Below, one piece after another: positions 1-7,280 of a stretch of 8,847 nucleotides of DNA; the first letter of the stretch is position 1, and the number at the start of each line of letters is the position of its first letter. The notes beneath the pieces are model-generated. The model was not told the origin of the DNA. It saw only the letters and a list, made by a program, of their open reading frames with translations, and did no database searches. Origin of the DNA: Rhodoferax sp. GTDB taxonomy: Bacteria; Pseudomonadota; Gammaproteobacteria; Burkholderiales; Burkholderiaceae. A program made the translations under genes and the position numbers. The stretch spans positions 1 through 8,847 of the forward strand of contig JAQGNA010000110.1 of assembly GCA_028292075.1 (NCBI GenBank), given 5' to 3'.

Positions 1-1433
1 TCATGCGGCCCGAGCAGATCCTGACCGCGCTGCCCCGTGCCGTCCAGGTCATGACCGACCCCGCCCAGTGCGGCCCGGTCTGCCTGTCACTGCCGCAAGA
101 CGTCCAGACCCAGGCCTTCGACTGCCCGGAAGAATTCTTGCAGCCGGCCGTACTGCGATGGCGCAGGCCCCCGGCCGATGCCGGCGAGCTGGCCCGCGCC
201 GTGGCGCTGCTGCGCGGGGCCCGGCGCCCGCTCATCGTGGTGGGCGGTGGCGTGCTCTACAGCCAGGCGACCGATGCCCTGGCCGCTTTCGCGCAGGCCT
301 TCGGCGTGCCGGTGGCCGAGACGCAGGCCGGCAAGAGCAGCCTGCCGTGGAACGACCCGCTGAACGTCGGCTCCATCGGCGTGACCGGTTCGCCGGCGGC
401 CAATGCCCTGGCGCGCGAGGCCGACCTGGTGCTGGCCATCGGCACCCGCCTGCAGGACTTCACCACCGGCTCGCACAGCCTGTTTGGCCAGGCGCGCCTG
501 CTGGGCTTGAACGTGCAGCCGGCCGACGCCGGCAAGTGGGCCGGCGCCAGCCTGGTGGCCGATGCCCGCACCGGCCTTCAGCAGCTCGGTGCCGAGTTGG
601 CCGGCTGGTCGGCCGACGCCGGCTGGACGCGCCGCGCCAAGGAGTTCGCCCACAGCTGGGTCGAGCGCGTGGAGGCCCTCACCGGCTTCGGCTTTGATGC
701 GCAAATCGAGGCGGCCGCATCCGCAGCGGCACCGTCTGCGCTGCCCTACGACGCCGAAGTCATCGGCGCAGTGCGCGACTCTGCCGAGGACAGCGACACC
801 CGCGACGTGGTGGTCTGTGCAGCCGGCACGCTGCCGGCCGAACTGCACAAGCTCTGGCGCGCCGGCCGGCCTGGCAACTACCACATGGAATACGGCTACT
901 CGTGCATGGGCTACGAGATCGCCGGCGGCCTGGGTGTGAAGATGGCCCGGCCCGCGCAGGAGGTGATCGTCATGGTGGGCGACGGCTCCTACCTGATGAT
1001 GAATTCGGAGATCGCCACCTCGGTGATGCTGGGCCGGAAGCTCATCATCGTGGTGCTCGACAACCGCGGCTTCGGCTGCATCCAGCGGCTGCAGCTGGCC
1101 TCGGGCAGCCCCCGGTTCAACAACATGCTCGACGACTGCGCCGACGCCGACGCCGAGGGCAGCCTGCCGCAGATCGATTTCGCCATGCATGCGCGCAGCC
1201 TGGGCGCCGAGGCCGTGCACGTGGACGGCATCGCCTCGCTGAAAGAGGCCATGCGCCGCGCCCGCGAGGCCACGCGCACCCAGGTCATCGTGATCGACAC
1301 CACCCACACCCGCACCACCGACGACGGCGGTTGCTGGTGGGAGGTGCCGATCCCCGAGGTGTCCGACCGCATCGAGGTGCGGGCCGCCCACGCGCAATAC
1401 CTGCAGGACAAGCAGGGCCAGCAGCGGCCCTGA
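1..1433 (+). CDS. iolD: 3D-(3,5/4)-trihydroxycyclohexane-1,2-dione hydrolase, 5'-truncated by window edge
   Basis: This ThDP-dependent enzyme opens the cyclitol ring: it hydrolyses trihydroxycyclohexane-1,2-dione, the product of IolE, to 5-deoxy-glucuronate in the cytosolic myo-inositol pathway. The visible part is 476 residues read from base 3. Family members are roughly 610-650 residues, so about 140-170 N-terminal residues, including most of the PYR domain, lie upstream; the ATG at base 3 is very likely internal. Visible residues 60-200 form the central domain, with the VVGGG stretch near 79-83. The C-terminal ThDP-binding domain shows VGDGSY at 325-330, and the motif closes with DN at 353-354, the usual spacing for this cofactor site. 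The tail has GGCWWEVPIPEVS, typical of IolD. The stop TGA is at 1431-1433, and a 70-base gap leads to iolE on the same strand. Other ThDP enzymes (acetolactate synthase type) are less likely given this C-terminus and the iolE/iolB neighbours. Confidence 0.93.
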   Translation, partial: MRPEQILTALPRAVQVMTDPAQCGPVCLSLPQDVQTQAFDCPEEFLQPAVLRWRRPPADAGELARAVALLRGARRPLIVVGGGVLYSQATDALAAFAQAFGVPVAETQAGKSSLPWNDPLNVGSIGVTGSPAANALAREADLVLAIGTRLQDFTTGSHSLFGQARLLGLNVQPADAGKWAGASLVADARTGLQQLGAELAGWSADAGWTRRAKEFAHSWVERVEALTGFGFDAQIEAAASAAAPSALPYDAEVIGAVRDSAEDSDTRDVVVCAAGTLPAELHKLWRAGRPGNYHMEYGYSCMGYEIAGGLGVKMARPAQEVIVMVGDGSYLMMNSEIATSVMLGRKLIIVVLDNRGFGCIQRLQLASGSPRFNNMLDDCADADAEGSLPQIDFAMHARSLGAEAVHVDGIASLKEAMRRAREATRTQVIVIDTTHTRTTDDGGCWWEVPIPEVSDRIEVRAAHAQYLQDKQGQQRP

Positions 1434-1503
1434 GCGCGGCGAATTCCGTACGAGCCCGCACACCACTTTCAATCGAACCAACCATCACCACAGGATCAAC
1501 CGC

Positions 1504-2418
1504 ATGAACTGGAACGTACGCATCGGCGTCAACCCCTTGAGCTGGATGAACGACGACCTCCCTTCCCTGGGCGGTGAGACCGCGCTTGAAACCGCCTTGT
1601 CCGAAGGCAAGGAAATCGGCTACGAGGGCTTCGAGCTCGGCAACAAGTTTCCGAAGGACGGCCCGGGCCTGAAGGCCAAGCTCGATGCCTTCGGCCTGGC
1701 CTGCGTGTCGGGCTGGTACTCGGGCTTTCTGGGCGAGGACACGGTCGAGGCCGAGATCGAACGCTGCCGCGCCCACCTCGAGAAGCTGCAGTACAACGAC
1801 GTGCGGGTCGTGGTGTACGGCGAATGCGCCGGCACCATCCAGGGCCAGATCGACACCCCGCTGGCCAAGCGCCCGCGCTTCGCCGACGAAGCCGCCTGGC
1901 GCGCCTATGCCGACCGGCTGAACGCCTTCGGTGCACACCTGGTCGCCACCTACGGCATCCGCCTGGCCTACCACCACCACATGGGCGCTTATGTCGAGTC
2001 GCCCGACGACGTGGACCGCCTCATGGCGCTCACCGACCCGGCCAAGGTCGGCCTGCTGTTCGACACCGGCCATGCCTATTTCGGCGGCGCCGCCGACCCG
2101 GCCGCGTTGCTGAGGAAGCACGTCTCGCGCGTGGTGCACGTGCACTGCAAGGACGTGCGGCCGCAGGTCATCGCCCAGGCGCGCAACGACGGCTGGAGCT
2201 TTCTGAACGGCGTGCTGTACGGCACCTTTACCGTCCCTGGCGACGGCGTGATCGACTACGGCGCCGTGCTGGGCGTGCTGCATGGCGCGGGGTACGAAGG
2301 CTGGCTGGTGGTCGAGGCCGAGCAGGACCCAGCGGTCGCGCCGAGCTATGCCTACGCGAAAAAGGGCTACGAGACGCTGAAGGCCATCGTCGACCAGCTC
2401 GATGGGAAGGGGGCCTGA
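1504..2418 (+). CDS. iolE: myo-inosose-2 dehydratase
   Basis: IolE removes water from 2-keto-myo-inositol (scyllo-inosose), giving the cyclic dione used by IolD. The 304-residue product has the usual family length and the sugar-phosphate isomerase/epimerase TIM-barrel layout. The N-terminus has the family-typical IGVNPLSWMNDDLP (7-20) and GYEGFELGNKFP (39-50). Likely metal and active-site residues lie in YHHHMGAY (156-163), FDTGHAYFGG (186-195), VVHVHCKD (210-217) and VVEAEQDP (269-276). An AGGAT at 1492-1496, 7 bases before the ATG, supports this start. The stop TGA (2416-2418) is one base before the ATG of iolB, so the two are probably translationally coupled. Assignment by motif recognition is firm. 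Confidence 0.95.
   Translation: MNWNVRIGVNPLSWMNDDLPSLGGETALETALSEGKEIGYEGFELGNKFPKDGPGLKAKLDAFGLACVSGWYSGFLGEDTVEAEIERCRAHLEKLQYNDVRVVVYGECAGTIQGQIDTPLAKRPRFADEAAWRAYADRLNAFGAHLVATYGIRLAYHHHMGAYVESPDDVDRLMALTDPAKVGLLFDTGHAYFGGAADPAALLRKHVSRVVHVHCKDVRPQVIAQARNDGWSFLNGVLYGTFTVPGDGVIDYGAVLGVLHGAGYEGWLVVEAEQDPAVAPSYAYAKKGYETLKAIVDQLDGKGA
2407..2413 (+). promoter_or_regulatory. ribosome binding site for iolB
   Basis: The purine run AAGGGGG lies inside the last codons of iolE, six bases before the ATG at 2420. It decides the iolB start: the in-frame ATG at 2402 would lie upstream of this site and add six non-family residues (MGRGPE), whereas 2420 is well placed. Confidence 0.6.
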
Positions 2419-2419
2419 G

Positions 2420-3259
2420 ATGGTGAGTCCTCTTCTGGCCAAGGCCGCGCCCCAGGGCCGCGAGATCGTCAACGTGACGCCCGAGAGCGCCGGCTGGGGC
2501 TATGTGGGCTTCCGGGCGGTGCGCCTGAAGGCCGGCGAAACCGAGAGGCTGGACACCGGCGGCAACGAGCTGTGCCTGGTCGTGCTCACCGGCACGGTCG
2601 ACGTCACCGTGGGCGGCGAAACCTACAAGGCGCTCGGCACCCGCGACAGCGTGTTCGACCCGGTGGCGCCCGCCGCCGTGTTCGTGCCGCGCGGCCACGC
2701 GGTCAGCCTGACGGCCAGCCGCGATGCCGAGGTCGGCCTGTGCACCGCGCCGGCCGGCGACACGCCGCGGGCGGTGCGGGTGATCGACCCTGCCAGCATG
2801 CGCCGCAGCGTGCGCGGTGCCGGCAGCAACACCCGCTATGTGTGCGACATCCTGCCGCACGACGACCCCACGGCCGACCACCTGCTGGTGGTCTAAGTCA
2901 TCACCCCGGCAGGCCATTCGTCGAGCTACCCGCCGCACAAGCACGACCAGGAGGCGCCGCCCACCGAGACGCAGCTCGAGGAGACCTACTACCACCGGCT
3001 CAACCCGCCACAGGGCTTCGCCTTCCAGCGCGTCTACACCGACGACCGCAGCATCGACGAGGCCTGCGCCGTGGAAGACCACGACGTGGTGATGGTGCCG
3101 CGCGGCTACCACCCGGTGGTCGCGCCGCACGGCTACGACCTGTACTACCTCAACGTGATGGCCGGCCCCAACCGGTTCTGGGTCTTCAAGAACGACCCGG
3201 CGCACGAGTGGATGCTGGCCAGCCCGCCCACCGGCTACAACCCCAACAAGGCATCCTGA
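2420..3259 (+). pseudogene. iolB: 5-deoxy-glucuronate isomerase with in-frame TAA
   Basis: IolB is a bicupin metalloenzyme that converts 5-deoxy-glucuronate to 2-deoxy-5-keto-gluconate. From ATG 2420 the frame gives 158 residues ending DHLLVV, then TAA at 2894-2896, then 120 more residues in the same frame to TGA 3257-3259. Joined, the length is 279 codons, normal for the family. The first half keeps the N-terminal cupin (VLTGTVDVTVGG, PRGHAV). The part after the stop opens VITPAG and then carries the metal-site cupin: YPPHKHD, an LEETYYHR stretch with its glutamate, QRVYTDDRS and VPRGYHPV. There is no credible start for the second half, and a product ending at the stop would lack the HKH metal ligands. 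Many relatives have a glutamate codon at or near the stop position. No frameshift or other decay is visible, so the stop is a very recent nonsense mutation, a sequence error, or (less likely) a readthrough codon. TAA excludes the usual selenocysteine and pyrrolysine recoding. The gene starts one base after iolE and ends two bases before the phosphatase gene. Confidence 0.85.
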
Positions 3260-3261
3260 CC

Positions 3262-4038
3262 ATGAGCGACCTCACCAACGCCATCGAGGAAATCGTCCGT
3301 GCCGCCGGCACCATGATGCGCGAGGCCTTCAACGATCCGCGCAAGCCCGCGTATTCGTTGAAGGGCCGGCAGGACTACCTGACGGTGACCGACGGCGCCG
3401 TCGAGCGCTTCGTGCGCAGCGAAGTGGCCCGCCGCTTCCCCGGCGACGGCGTGCTGGGCGAAGAAGACGGCGGTGCCGTCGACGGCGCGCGCCTGTGGAT
3501 CGTCGACCCGATCGACGGCACGGCCAACTTCGCGCGGCAGATTCCGCACTTCTGCATCTCGCTCGGCCTGATGGTGAACGGCCGCCTGGAGGCCGGCGCC
3601 ATCTACGAGCCGATGCACAACGAGCTTTTCATCGCCGAGCGCGGGCAGGGCGCCTGGTGCAATGGTGTGCGCATGAAGGTCAGCGGCCAGCATGAACTGC
3701 CCGCGGCCTCGGTCGAGATCGGCTGGTCGACCCGCATGCCCACCGCCACCTACCTGGGGCTGGTGGGCCGCAGCATGGAAGCCGGCTGCGCGGTGCGGCG
3801 CGCCGGCTCTGGCGCGCTGGGCCTGGCCTACGTGGCCGCCGGCCGCAGCGAAGCCTATGCCGAGGCACACATCAACGCCTGGGACGTGGCGGCGGGCCTG
3901 CTGCTGGTGGAAGAAGCGGGTGGCCGCGTCAACGACTTCTGGGGCGGCAACGGCCTGAGCCAGGGCAACCCGGTGCTCGCGACCAACGCGGCGCTGGCCG
4001 ATCAGATCAGCGTTTTAACGGGTATCGCATTGAAGTAG
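3262..4038 (+). CDS. inositol monophosphatase family phosphatase
   Basis: This is a predicted cytosolic, Mg2+-dependent phosphomonoesterase that would release free inositol from inositol monophosphate. The product is 258 residues, normal for the IMPase/SuhB family. Metal-site motifs are all present: DYLTVTD (38-44), GEEDGG (66-71, with E67), WIVDPIDGTANFA (79-91, with D82, I84, D85) and AWDVAAG (206-212, with D208). Glu201 sits seven residues before D208, the same offset as Glu213 to Asp220 in human IMPA1, where the glutamate contacts inositol hydroxyls; many family members share it, so it is only modest support for substrate. The ATG is two bases after the iolB stop, with a weak AAGG about 10 bases upstream, suggesting coupling to iolB. 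A longer reading frame from 2572 exists only because it overlaps iolB out of frame. Placement between iol genes and an importer suggests a catabolic role rather than the housekeeping SuhB role. Related sugar phosphatases, such as histidinol-phosphatase-like or fructose-1,6-bisphosphatase-like members, cannot be excluded. Confidence 0.92.
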   Translation: MSDLTNAIEEIVRAAGTMMREAFNDPRKPAYSLKGRQDYLTVTDGAVERFVRSEVARRFPGDGVLGEEDGGAVDGARLWIVDPIDGTANFARQIPHFCISLGLMVNGRLEAGAIYEPMHNELFIAERGQGAWCNGVRMKVSGQHELPAASVEIGWSTRMPTATYLGLVGRSMEAGCAVRRAGSGALGLAYVAAGRSEAYAEAHINAWDVAAGLLLVEEAGGRVNDFWGGNGLSQGNPVLATNAALADQISVLTGIALK

Positions 4039-4052
4039 CGGCCGATAAGCTG

Positions 4053-4069
4053 GGCCCGCCCGTCGGGCC
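4053..4069 (+). other. intercistronic hairpin
   Basis: GGCCCG (4053-4058) and CGGGCC (4064-4069) form a perfect 6-bp GC stem with a 5-base loop, in the 66-base gap between the phosphatase stop and the binding-protein gene. No T-run follows, so it is not a canonical terminator. It could act as an mRNA-processing or stabilising element that favours the downstream binding-protein transcript. That role is inferred. Confidence 0.4.
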
Positions 4070-4093
4070 AGACGAACAGGTCAACAGATCAAC

Positions 4094-4098
4094 AGGAG
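4094..4098 (+). promoter_or_regulatory. ribosome binding site for the binding-protein gene
   Basis: A strong AGGAG lies six bases before ATG 4105 and nine before the adjacent ATG 4108. It is the best Shine-Dalgarno match in the window, in keeping with the high expression usual for periplasmic binding proteins. Either of the two consecutive ATG codons could serve. Confidence 0.65.
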
Positions 4099-4104
4099 AC
4101 AGAC

Positions 4105-5139
4105 ATGATGGTTTCGAAACTCAAAGCCGTGGCCCTTGCCGTGATGGCCGCCGGTGACTTTGCCAGCCAGCCCGCGCGTGCCGCCGAGGAACTGGTGGTG
4201 TATTGCAACGTGCAGGAGGAGTGGTGCCGGCCCATGGTCACCGCCTTCGAGAAGGCCACCGGCGTCAAGGTGCTCATGACCCGAAAGAGCGTGGGCGAGA
4301 CCTATGCGCAGATCAAGGCCGAGGCCGCCAACCCGAAGGCCGACATCTGGTGGGGCGGCACCGGCGACCCGCACCTGCAGGCCGCCGAGGAGGGCCTGAC
4401 CGAGCCGTACAAGTCGCCCAAGCTGGCCGAACTGCAACCCTGGGCGGTGAAACAGGCCGAGGCCGCCAAGTACCGCACCGTCGGCGTCTACGCCGGTGCG
4501 CTGGGCTTCAGCTACAACACCGAGGAACTGGCCAAGCGCAAGATCGCTGCGCCCAAGTGCTGGGCCGACCTGACCAAGGCCGACTTCAAGGGCGAGGTGC
4601 AGGTGGCCAACCCCAACGCATCGGGCACCTCCTACAACATGCTGGCCACCCTGGTCCAGGTCATGGGCGAGGACAAGGCCTTCGACTACATGAAGGCGCT
4701 GCACAAGAACGTCAACCAGTACACCAAGGCCGGCGCCGCACCGGCCCGCGCCGTGGCCACCGGCGAGAGCATGGTCGGCATCACCTTCATGCACGACGCG
4801 GTGACGCAGGTCGTGGAAGGTGCCCCGGTCAAGGTGGTGGCGCCCTGCGAGGGCACCGGCTACGAGATCGGCAGCATGAGCATCGTCAAGGGCGCGAAGA
4901 ACATGGCCAATGCCAAGAAGTGGTACGAATGGGCATTGACCCCCGAAGCGCAGGGCCTGGCCGTCAATGCCAAGGCCTACCAGGTGCCGAGCAACAAGGC
5001 GGCCCCCACGCCGGCGCAGGCACCGAAGTTTGCCGAGATCAAGCTGATCGAATACGACTTCGTGAAGTACGGCTCGACCGCCGAACGGTCGCGCCTGCTC
5101 GCCAAGTGGGACAAGGAAGTCGGCGCGCTGCCCAAGTGA
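4105..5139 (+). CDS. ABC transporter periplasmic substrate-binding protein, FbpA/AfuA-like
   Basis: This is the periplasmic receptor of the importer encoded by the next two genes. The product is 344 residues. Residues 1-27 look like a Sec signal peptide: basic start, hydrophobic AVALAVMAAG, and a PARAA cleavage region before EELVVY. An aspartate at 18 breaks the hydrophobic core, which is unusual. The mature protein has the type II binding-protein fold signature of the iron/organophosphate group: LVVYCNVQEEW (30-40), ADIWWGGTGDPH (79-90), GFSYNTEEL (134-142), ANPNASGTSYN (168-178) and KYGS near the C-terminus. Where ferric-binding FbpA proteins carry a Tyr-Tyr pair, this protein reads FMHDAV (228-233), followed by CEGTGYEIG (248-256). 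That fits AfuA-type sugar-phosphate receptors better than iron. Four cysteines (34, 41, 152, 248) could form disulfides. Position after an inositol phosphatase suggests a phosphorylated cyclitol ligand. Alternatives are hexose phosphates, 2-aminoethylphosphonate or ferric iron. Family call is firm; ligand is inference. Confidence 0.9.
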   Translation: MMVSKLKAVALAVMAAGDFASQPARAAEELVVYCNVQEEWCRPMVTAFEKATGVKVLMTRKSVGETYAQIKAEAANPKADIWWGGTGDPHLQAAEEGLTEPYKSPKLAELQPWAVKQAEAAKYRTVGVYAGALGFSYNTEELAKRKIAAPKCWADLTKADFKGEVQVANPNASGTSYNMLATLVQVMGEDKAFDYMKALHKNVNQYTKAGAAPARAVATGESMVGITFMHDAVTQVVEGAPVKVVAPCEGTGYEIGSMSIVKGAKNMANAKKWYEWALTPEAQGLAVNAKAYQVPSNKAAPTPAQAPKFAEIKLIEYDFVKYGSTAERSRLLAKWDKEVGALPK

Positions 5140-5334
5140 AAGGGCACGAAAGCGCCTGCGGCACGGGCCCCGCTCACATGGGTGGTGTGCACCGCGCAGC
5201 CGCACGGCGCCGGTTGCCGATGCGGTCTTGACCCGCTTGTGGCGCAGTGTTCCGCCTGCCCGTTGGCGCCAAGCCACCTGGTTTTTCTCAACGCCTGCCG
5301 CATTCGCGGCAGCGCACAACCCTGAGCGCACAGC
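5140..5334 (+). other. 195-base intercistronic region between binding protein and permease
   Basis: This gap is longer than the others in the operon and I see no gene in it on either strand. It contains a 10-base palindrome TTGGCGCCAA (5263-5272), a T5 run (5282-5286) ten bases later, and a hairpin at 5295-5312 described separately. The elements could lower readthrough or trim the transcript, so that the permease is made in smaller amounts than the binding protein. The palindrome could instead be a protein-binding site. No convincing -35/-10 promoter was seen. Confidence 0.45.
5295..5312 (+). other. hairpin upstream of the permease start
   Basis: CTGCCGC (5295-5301) pairs perfectly with GCGGCAG (5306-5312) around an ATTC loop. 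It lies 22 bases before the GTG start of the permease gene, without a following T-run. It could affect mRNA stability or translation initiation of the permease; the function is inferred. Confidence 0.4.
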
Positions 5335-7248
5335 GTGAATAAATCCCTCCCCACGCGGATCAGTCCTGCGACCCATGCGGACCCCTACGGTTGGCTGCTG
5401 GCCGCGGTCGCGGTCGTGACGGCCGTGCTGGTGATGCCCTGGACTTCGGCGTCGCTGACCATCGGCGTGGCCTGCCTGGCGGTCGGCATCGGCAGCTGGT
5501 TCGCCGCCCGCTCCGGCGCGTTCAAGAACGACGCCACCATTGCCGGCGTGGTCTGCGTGGTGTCGTTGCTGCTGCTGGTGTTCGTGGCCTACCCGATCGG
5601 GCGCATGCTGCTGGCCGCCTTCATCGACCCGAGCGGTCAATGGGTGGTGAGCAATGCCTTTGACCGATTCTTCAACGCGGACGTGTGGGGCGCGGGTTGC
5701 ATCACCGGCAACGTGCGCTGCGGCGTGGCCATCAACTCCATGACGCTGGCCATTCTGGCGGGCGGGCTGAGCACGCTGTTCGGCTTCGCGCTGGCGCTGC
5801 TGGCCGAACGTGGCGCACGCCGCAACAAGGTGTGGCTGCGCATTCTGTCAATCCTGCCGGTGGTCACGCCGCCCTTCGTCATCGGCCTGGCCATCGTCAT
5901 CCTGTTCGGCCGCACCGGCATCGCCACGCAGTTGGCGAGCGAGTGGTTTGGCATACCGCGCTCGCGCTGGATCTACGGCCTGCCCGGCGTGCTGCTGGCG
6001 CAGACCATCAGCTTCACGCCGCTGGCCTTCCTGCTGATCAGCGGCGCCCTGAAGCTGGTGAGCCCCACGCTGGAAGAGGCCGGCCAGGTGCTGCGCGGCA
6101 CGCCCTCGCATGTGTTTCGCACGGTGACCTGGCCGCTGGTGCGCCCGGCCATCGCCAACGCCTTTCTGCTGGGCTTCGTGGAAAGCCTGGCCGACTTCGC
6201 CAACCCGCTCGTGCTGTCGGGCAACTTCGAGGTGTTGTCGACCAAGATATTTTTCGCCATTGCCGGCGCCCAGCAAGACGCCTCGCGCGCGGCCATCCTG
6301 GCGCTGACCTTGCTGCTGCTCACGGTGGGCGTATTCGCGCTGCAGCAGAAGTGGCTGGGCAACGCGTCCTACACGTCGGTGGGCGGCAAGGGCGACAACG
6401 GCATACCGGCGCCGCTGCCCAAAGGCGTGAAGTGGGGCGCCATCGCGCTGGTCACACCGTGGGTGCTGCTCACCGTCGTTTCCTACGGCGTGATCCTGGT
6501 GGGCGGCTTCGTCAAGGACATCGGACGCTTCGACCTCAAGCCCACGCTGGCGCATTTCGCCACCGGCTTCGGCTTCAATTTCGACGGCGGCTTGCACCTC
6601 ACCGGCTCCGCCTGGGACAGCCTCTTCACGACGCTCGGCGTGGCCGCGGTGGCCGCGCCGCTGACCACGGCCTTCGGCGTGCTGGCGGGCTATGTGGTGA
6701 GCCGCCATGTGTTCGCGGGCCGGCGCGGTTTCGAGTTCTTGACGATGGTCAACTTCGCGGTGCCGGGCACCGTGCTGGGCGTGGCCTACATCGTGGCCTT
6801 CAACGTGCCGCCGCTCGAGTTCACCGGCAGCTTTGCCATCATCGTGCTGTGCCTCACGTTCCGCAACATGCCGGTGGGCGTGCGTTCGACCATCGCGTCG
6901 CTGTCGCAGCTCGACCGCTCGCTCGACGAGGCCTCGGCCACGCTGCGCGCCAGCACTTCGCGCACCTTCATCAAGGTGGTGCTGCCGCTGCTGCGGCCGG
7001 CCATCATCGCCAGCACGGTGTTCGGCTTCACCCACGCCATCACGGCGGTCAGCGCGGTGATCTTCCTGGCCACCGCGCGCCACAACCTGGCCACCGTGTA
7101 CATCGCCGGGCGGGTGGATGCGGGCGAATACGCGCTGGCCATCGCCTATTCGTCGGTGCTGATCGTGATCATGCTGTTCTGCGTGCTGATGATCCAGCGC
7201 CTCGTGGGCACGGCCGACCTGGGGCGCCGCGCCGCGGTCGGCACCTGA
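5335..7248 (+). CDS. ABC transporter permease, two fused membrane domains
   Basis: This inner-membrane channel of the importer is a single 637-residue chain with two transmembrane modules, as in FbpB, AfuB and ThiP-type permeases. Hydrophobic helices begin at 19-36 and 41-57, followed by a long one around 68-95. The first module has its ATPase-coupling EAA loop at 247-271 (LEEAGQVLRGT ... WPLVRP). A soluble linker around 345-365 leads to the second module, whose EAA loop is at 530-555 (LDEASATLRAS ... LPLLRP). Both loops have Arg where the classic motif often has Gly. The start is GTG at 5335: an in-frame TGA at 5323-5325 rules out anything earlier, and the codons after GTG are family-like though poorly conserved. 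There is no clear Shine-Dalgarno sequence, so initiation may be weak. The stop TGA (7246-7248) shares its last base with an ATG in the ATPase frame. Family call is secure; substrate is taken from context. Confidence 0.9.
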   Translation: MNKSLPTRISPATHADPYGWLLAAVAVVTAVLVMPWTSASLTIGVACLAVGIGSWFAARSGAFKNDATIAGVVCVVSLLLLVFVAYPIGRMLLAAFIDPSGQWVVSNAFDRFFNADVWGAGCITGNVRCGVAINSMTLAILAGGLSTLFGFALALLAERGARRNKVWLRILSILPVVTPPFVIGLAIVILFGRTGIATQLASEWFGIPRSRWIYGLPGVLLAQTISFTPLAFLLISGALKLVSPTLEEAGQVLRGTPSHVFRTVTWPLVRPAIANAFLLGFVESLADFANPLVLSGNFEVLSTKIFFAIAGAQQDASRAAILALTLLLLTVGVFALQQKWLGNASYTSVGGKGDNGIPAPLPKGVKWGAIALVTPWVLLTVVSYGVILVGGFVKDIGRFDLKPTLAHFATGFGFNFDGGLHLTGSAWDSLFTTLGVAAVAAPLTTAFGVLAGYVVSRHVFAGRRGFEFLTMVNFAVPGTVLGVAYIVAFNVPPLEFTGSFAIIVLCLTFRNMPVGVRSTIASLSQLDRSLDEASATLRASTSRTFIKVVLPLLRPAIIASTVFGFTHAITAVSAVIFLATARHNLATVYIAGRVDAGEYALAIAYSSVLIVIMLFCVLMIQRLVGTADLGRRAAVGT

Positions 7249-7267
7249 TGACTTCGAATATGAAAAC

Positions 7268-7272
7268 AGGAG
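7268..7272 (+). promoter_or_regulatory. ribosome binding site for the ATPase gene
   Basis: AGGAG sits eight bases before ATG 7281. It favours that codon over the in-frame ATGs at 7248 and 7260, which have no comparable site, although the 7248 codon overlaps the permease stop (TGATG) and could allow coupled initiation. Confidence 0.6.
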
Positions 7273-7280
7273 CGAACGGA

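Noticed and set aside
1434..1503. Possible promoter or terminator between iolD and iolE
   Set aside because: The 70 bases show only a modest Shine-Dalgarno sequence for iolE; no clear hairpin or promoter elements were seen.
3071..3259. Separate 62-residue gene starting at ATG 3071
   Set aside because: It is the C-terminal end of the iolB frame after the internal TAA, has no ribosome binding site, and would not fold as a cupin alone.
2572..3261. N-terminal extension of the phosphatase frame back to 2572
   Set aside because: The extension overlaps iolB out of frame and has no domain, while the ATG at 3262 gives a normal-length phosphatase beginning with a family-like N-terminus.
4959..5354. 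Minus-strand frame across the binding protein/permease gap
   Set aside because: It is composed mainly of antisense binding-protein sequence plus the structured gap and shows no domain or start signal.
4081..5640. 519-codon open frame on the minus strand, and similar long antisense frames at 87-1481, 1285-2472, 2228-3205, 3235-3870 and 5848-7083
   Set aside because: They mirror the plus-strand genes, have low-complexity His/Gly/Arg/Ala-rich translations with no recognisable domain, and arise from the third-position GC bias of the real genes.
5685..7247. Long plus-strand frame running through the permease gene into the ATPase, as if a fused 888-residue protein
   Set aside because: The part before 7248 is an Arg/Ala/Gly-rich shadow of the permease in another frame. 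Recognisable ATPase sequence begins only after 7281.
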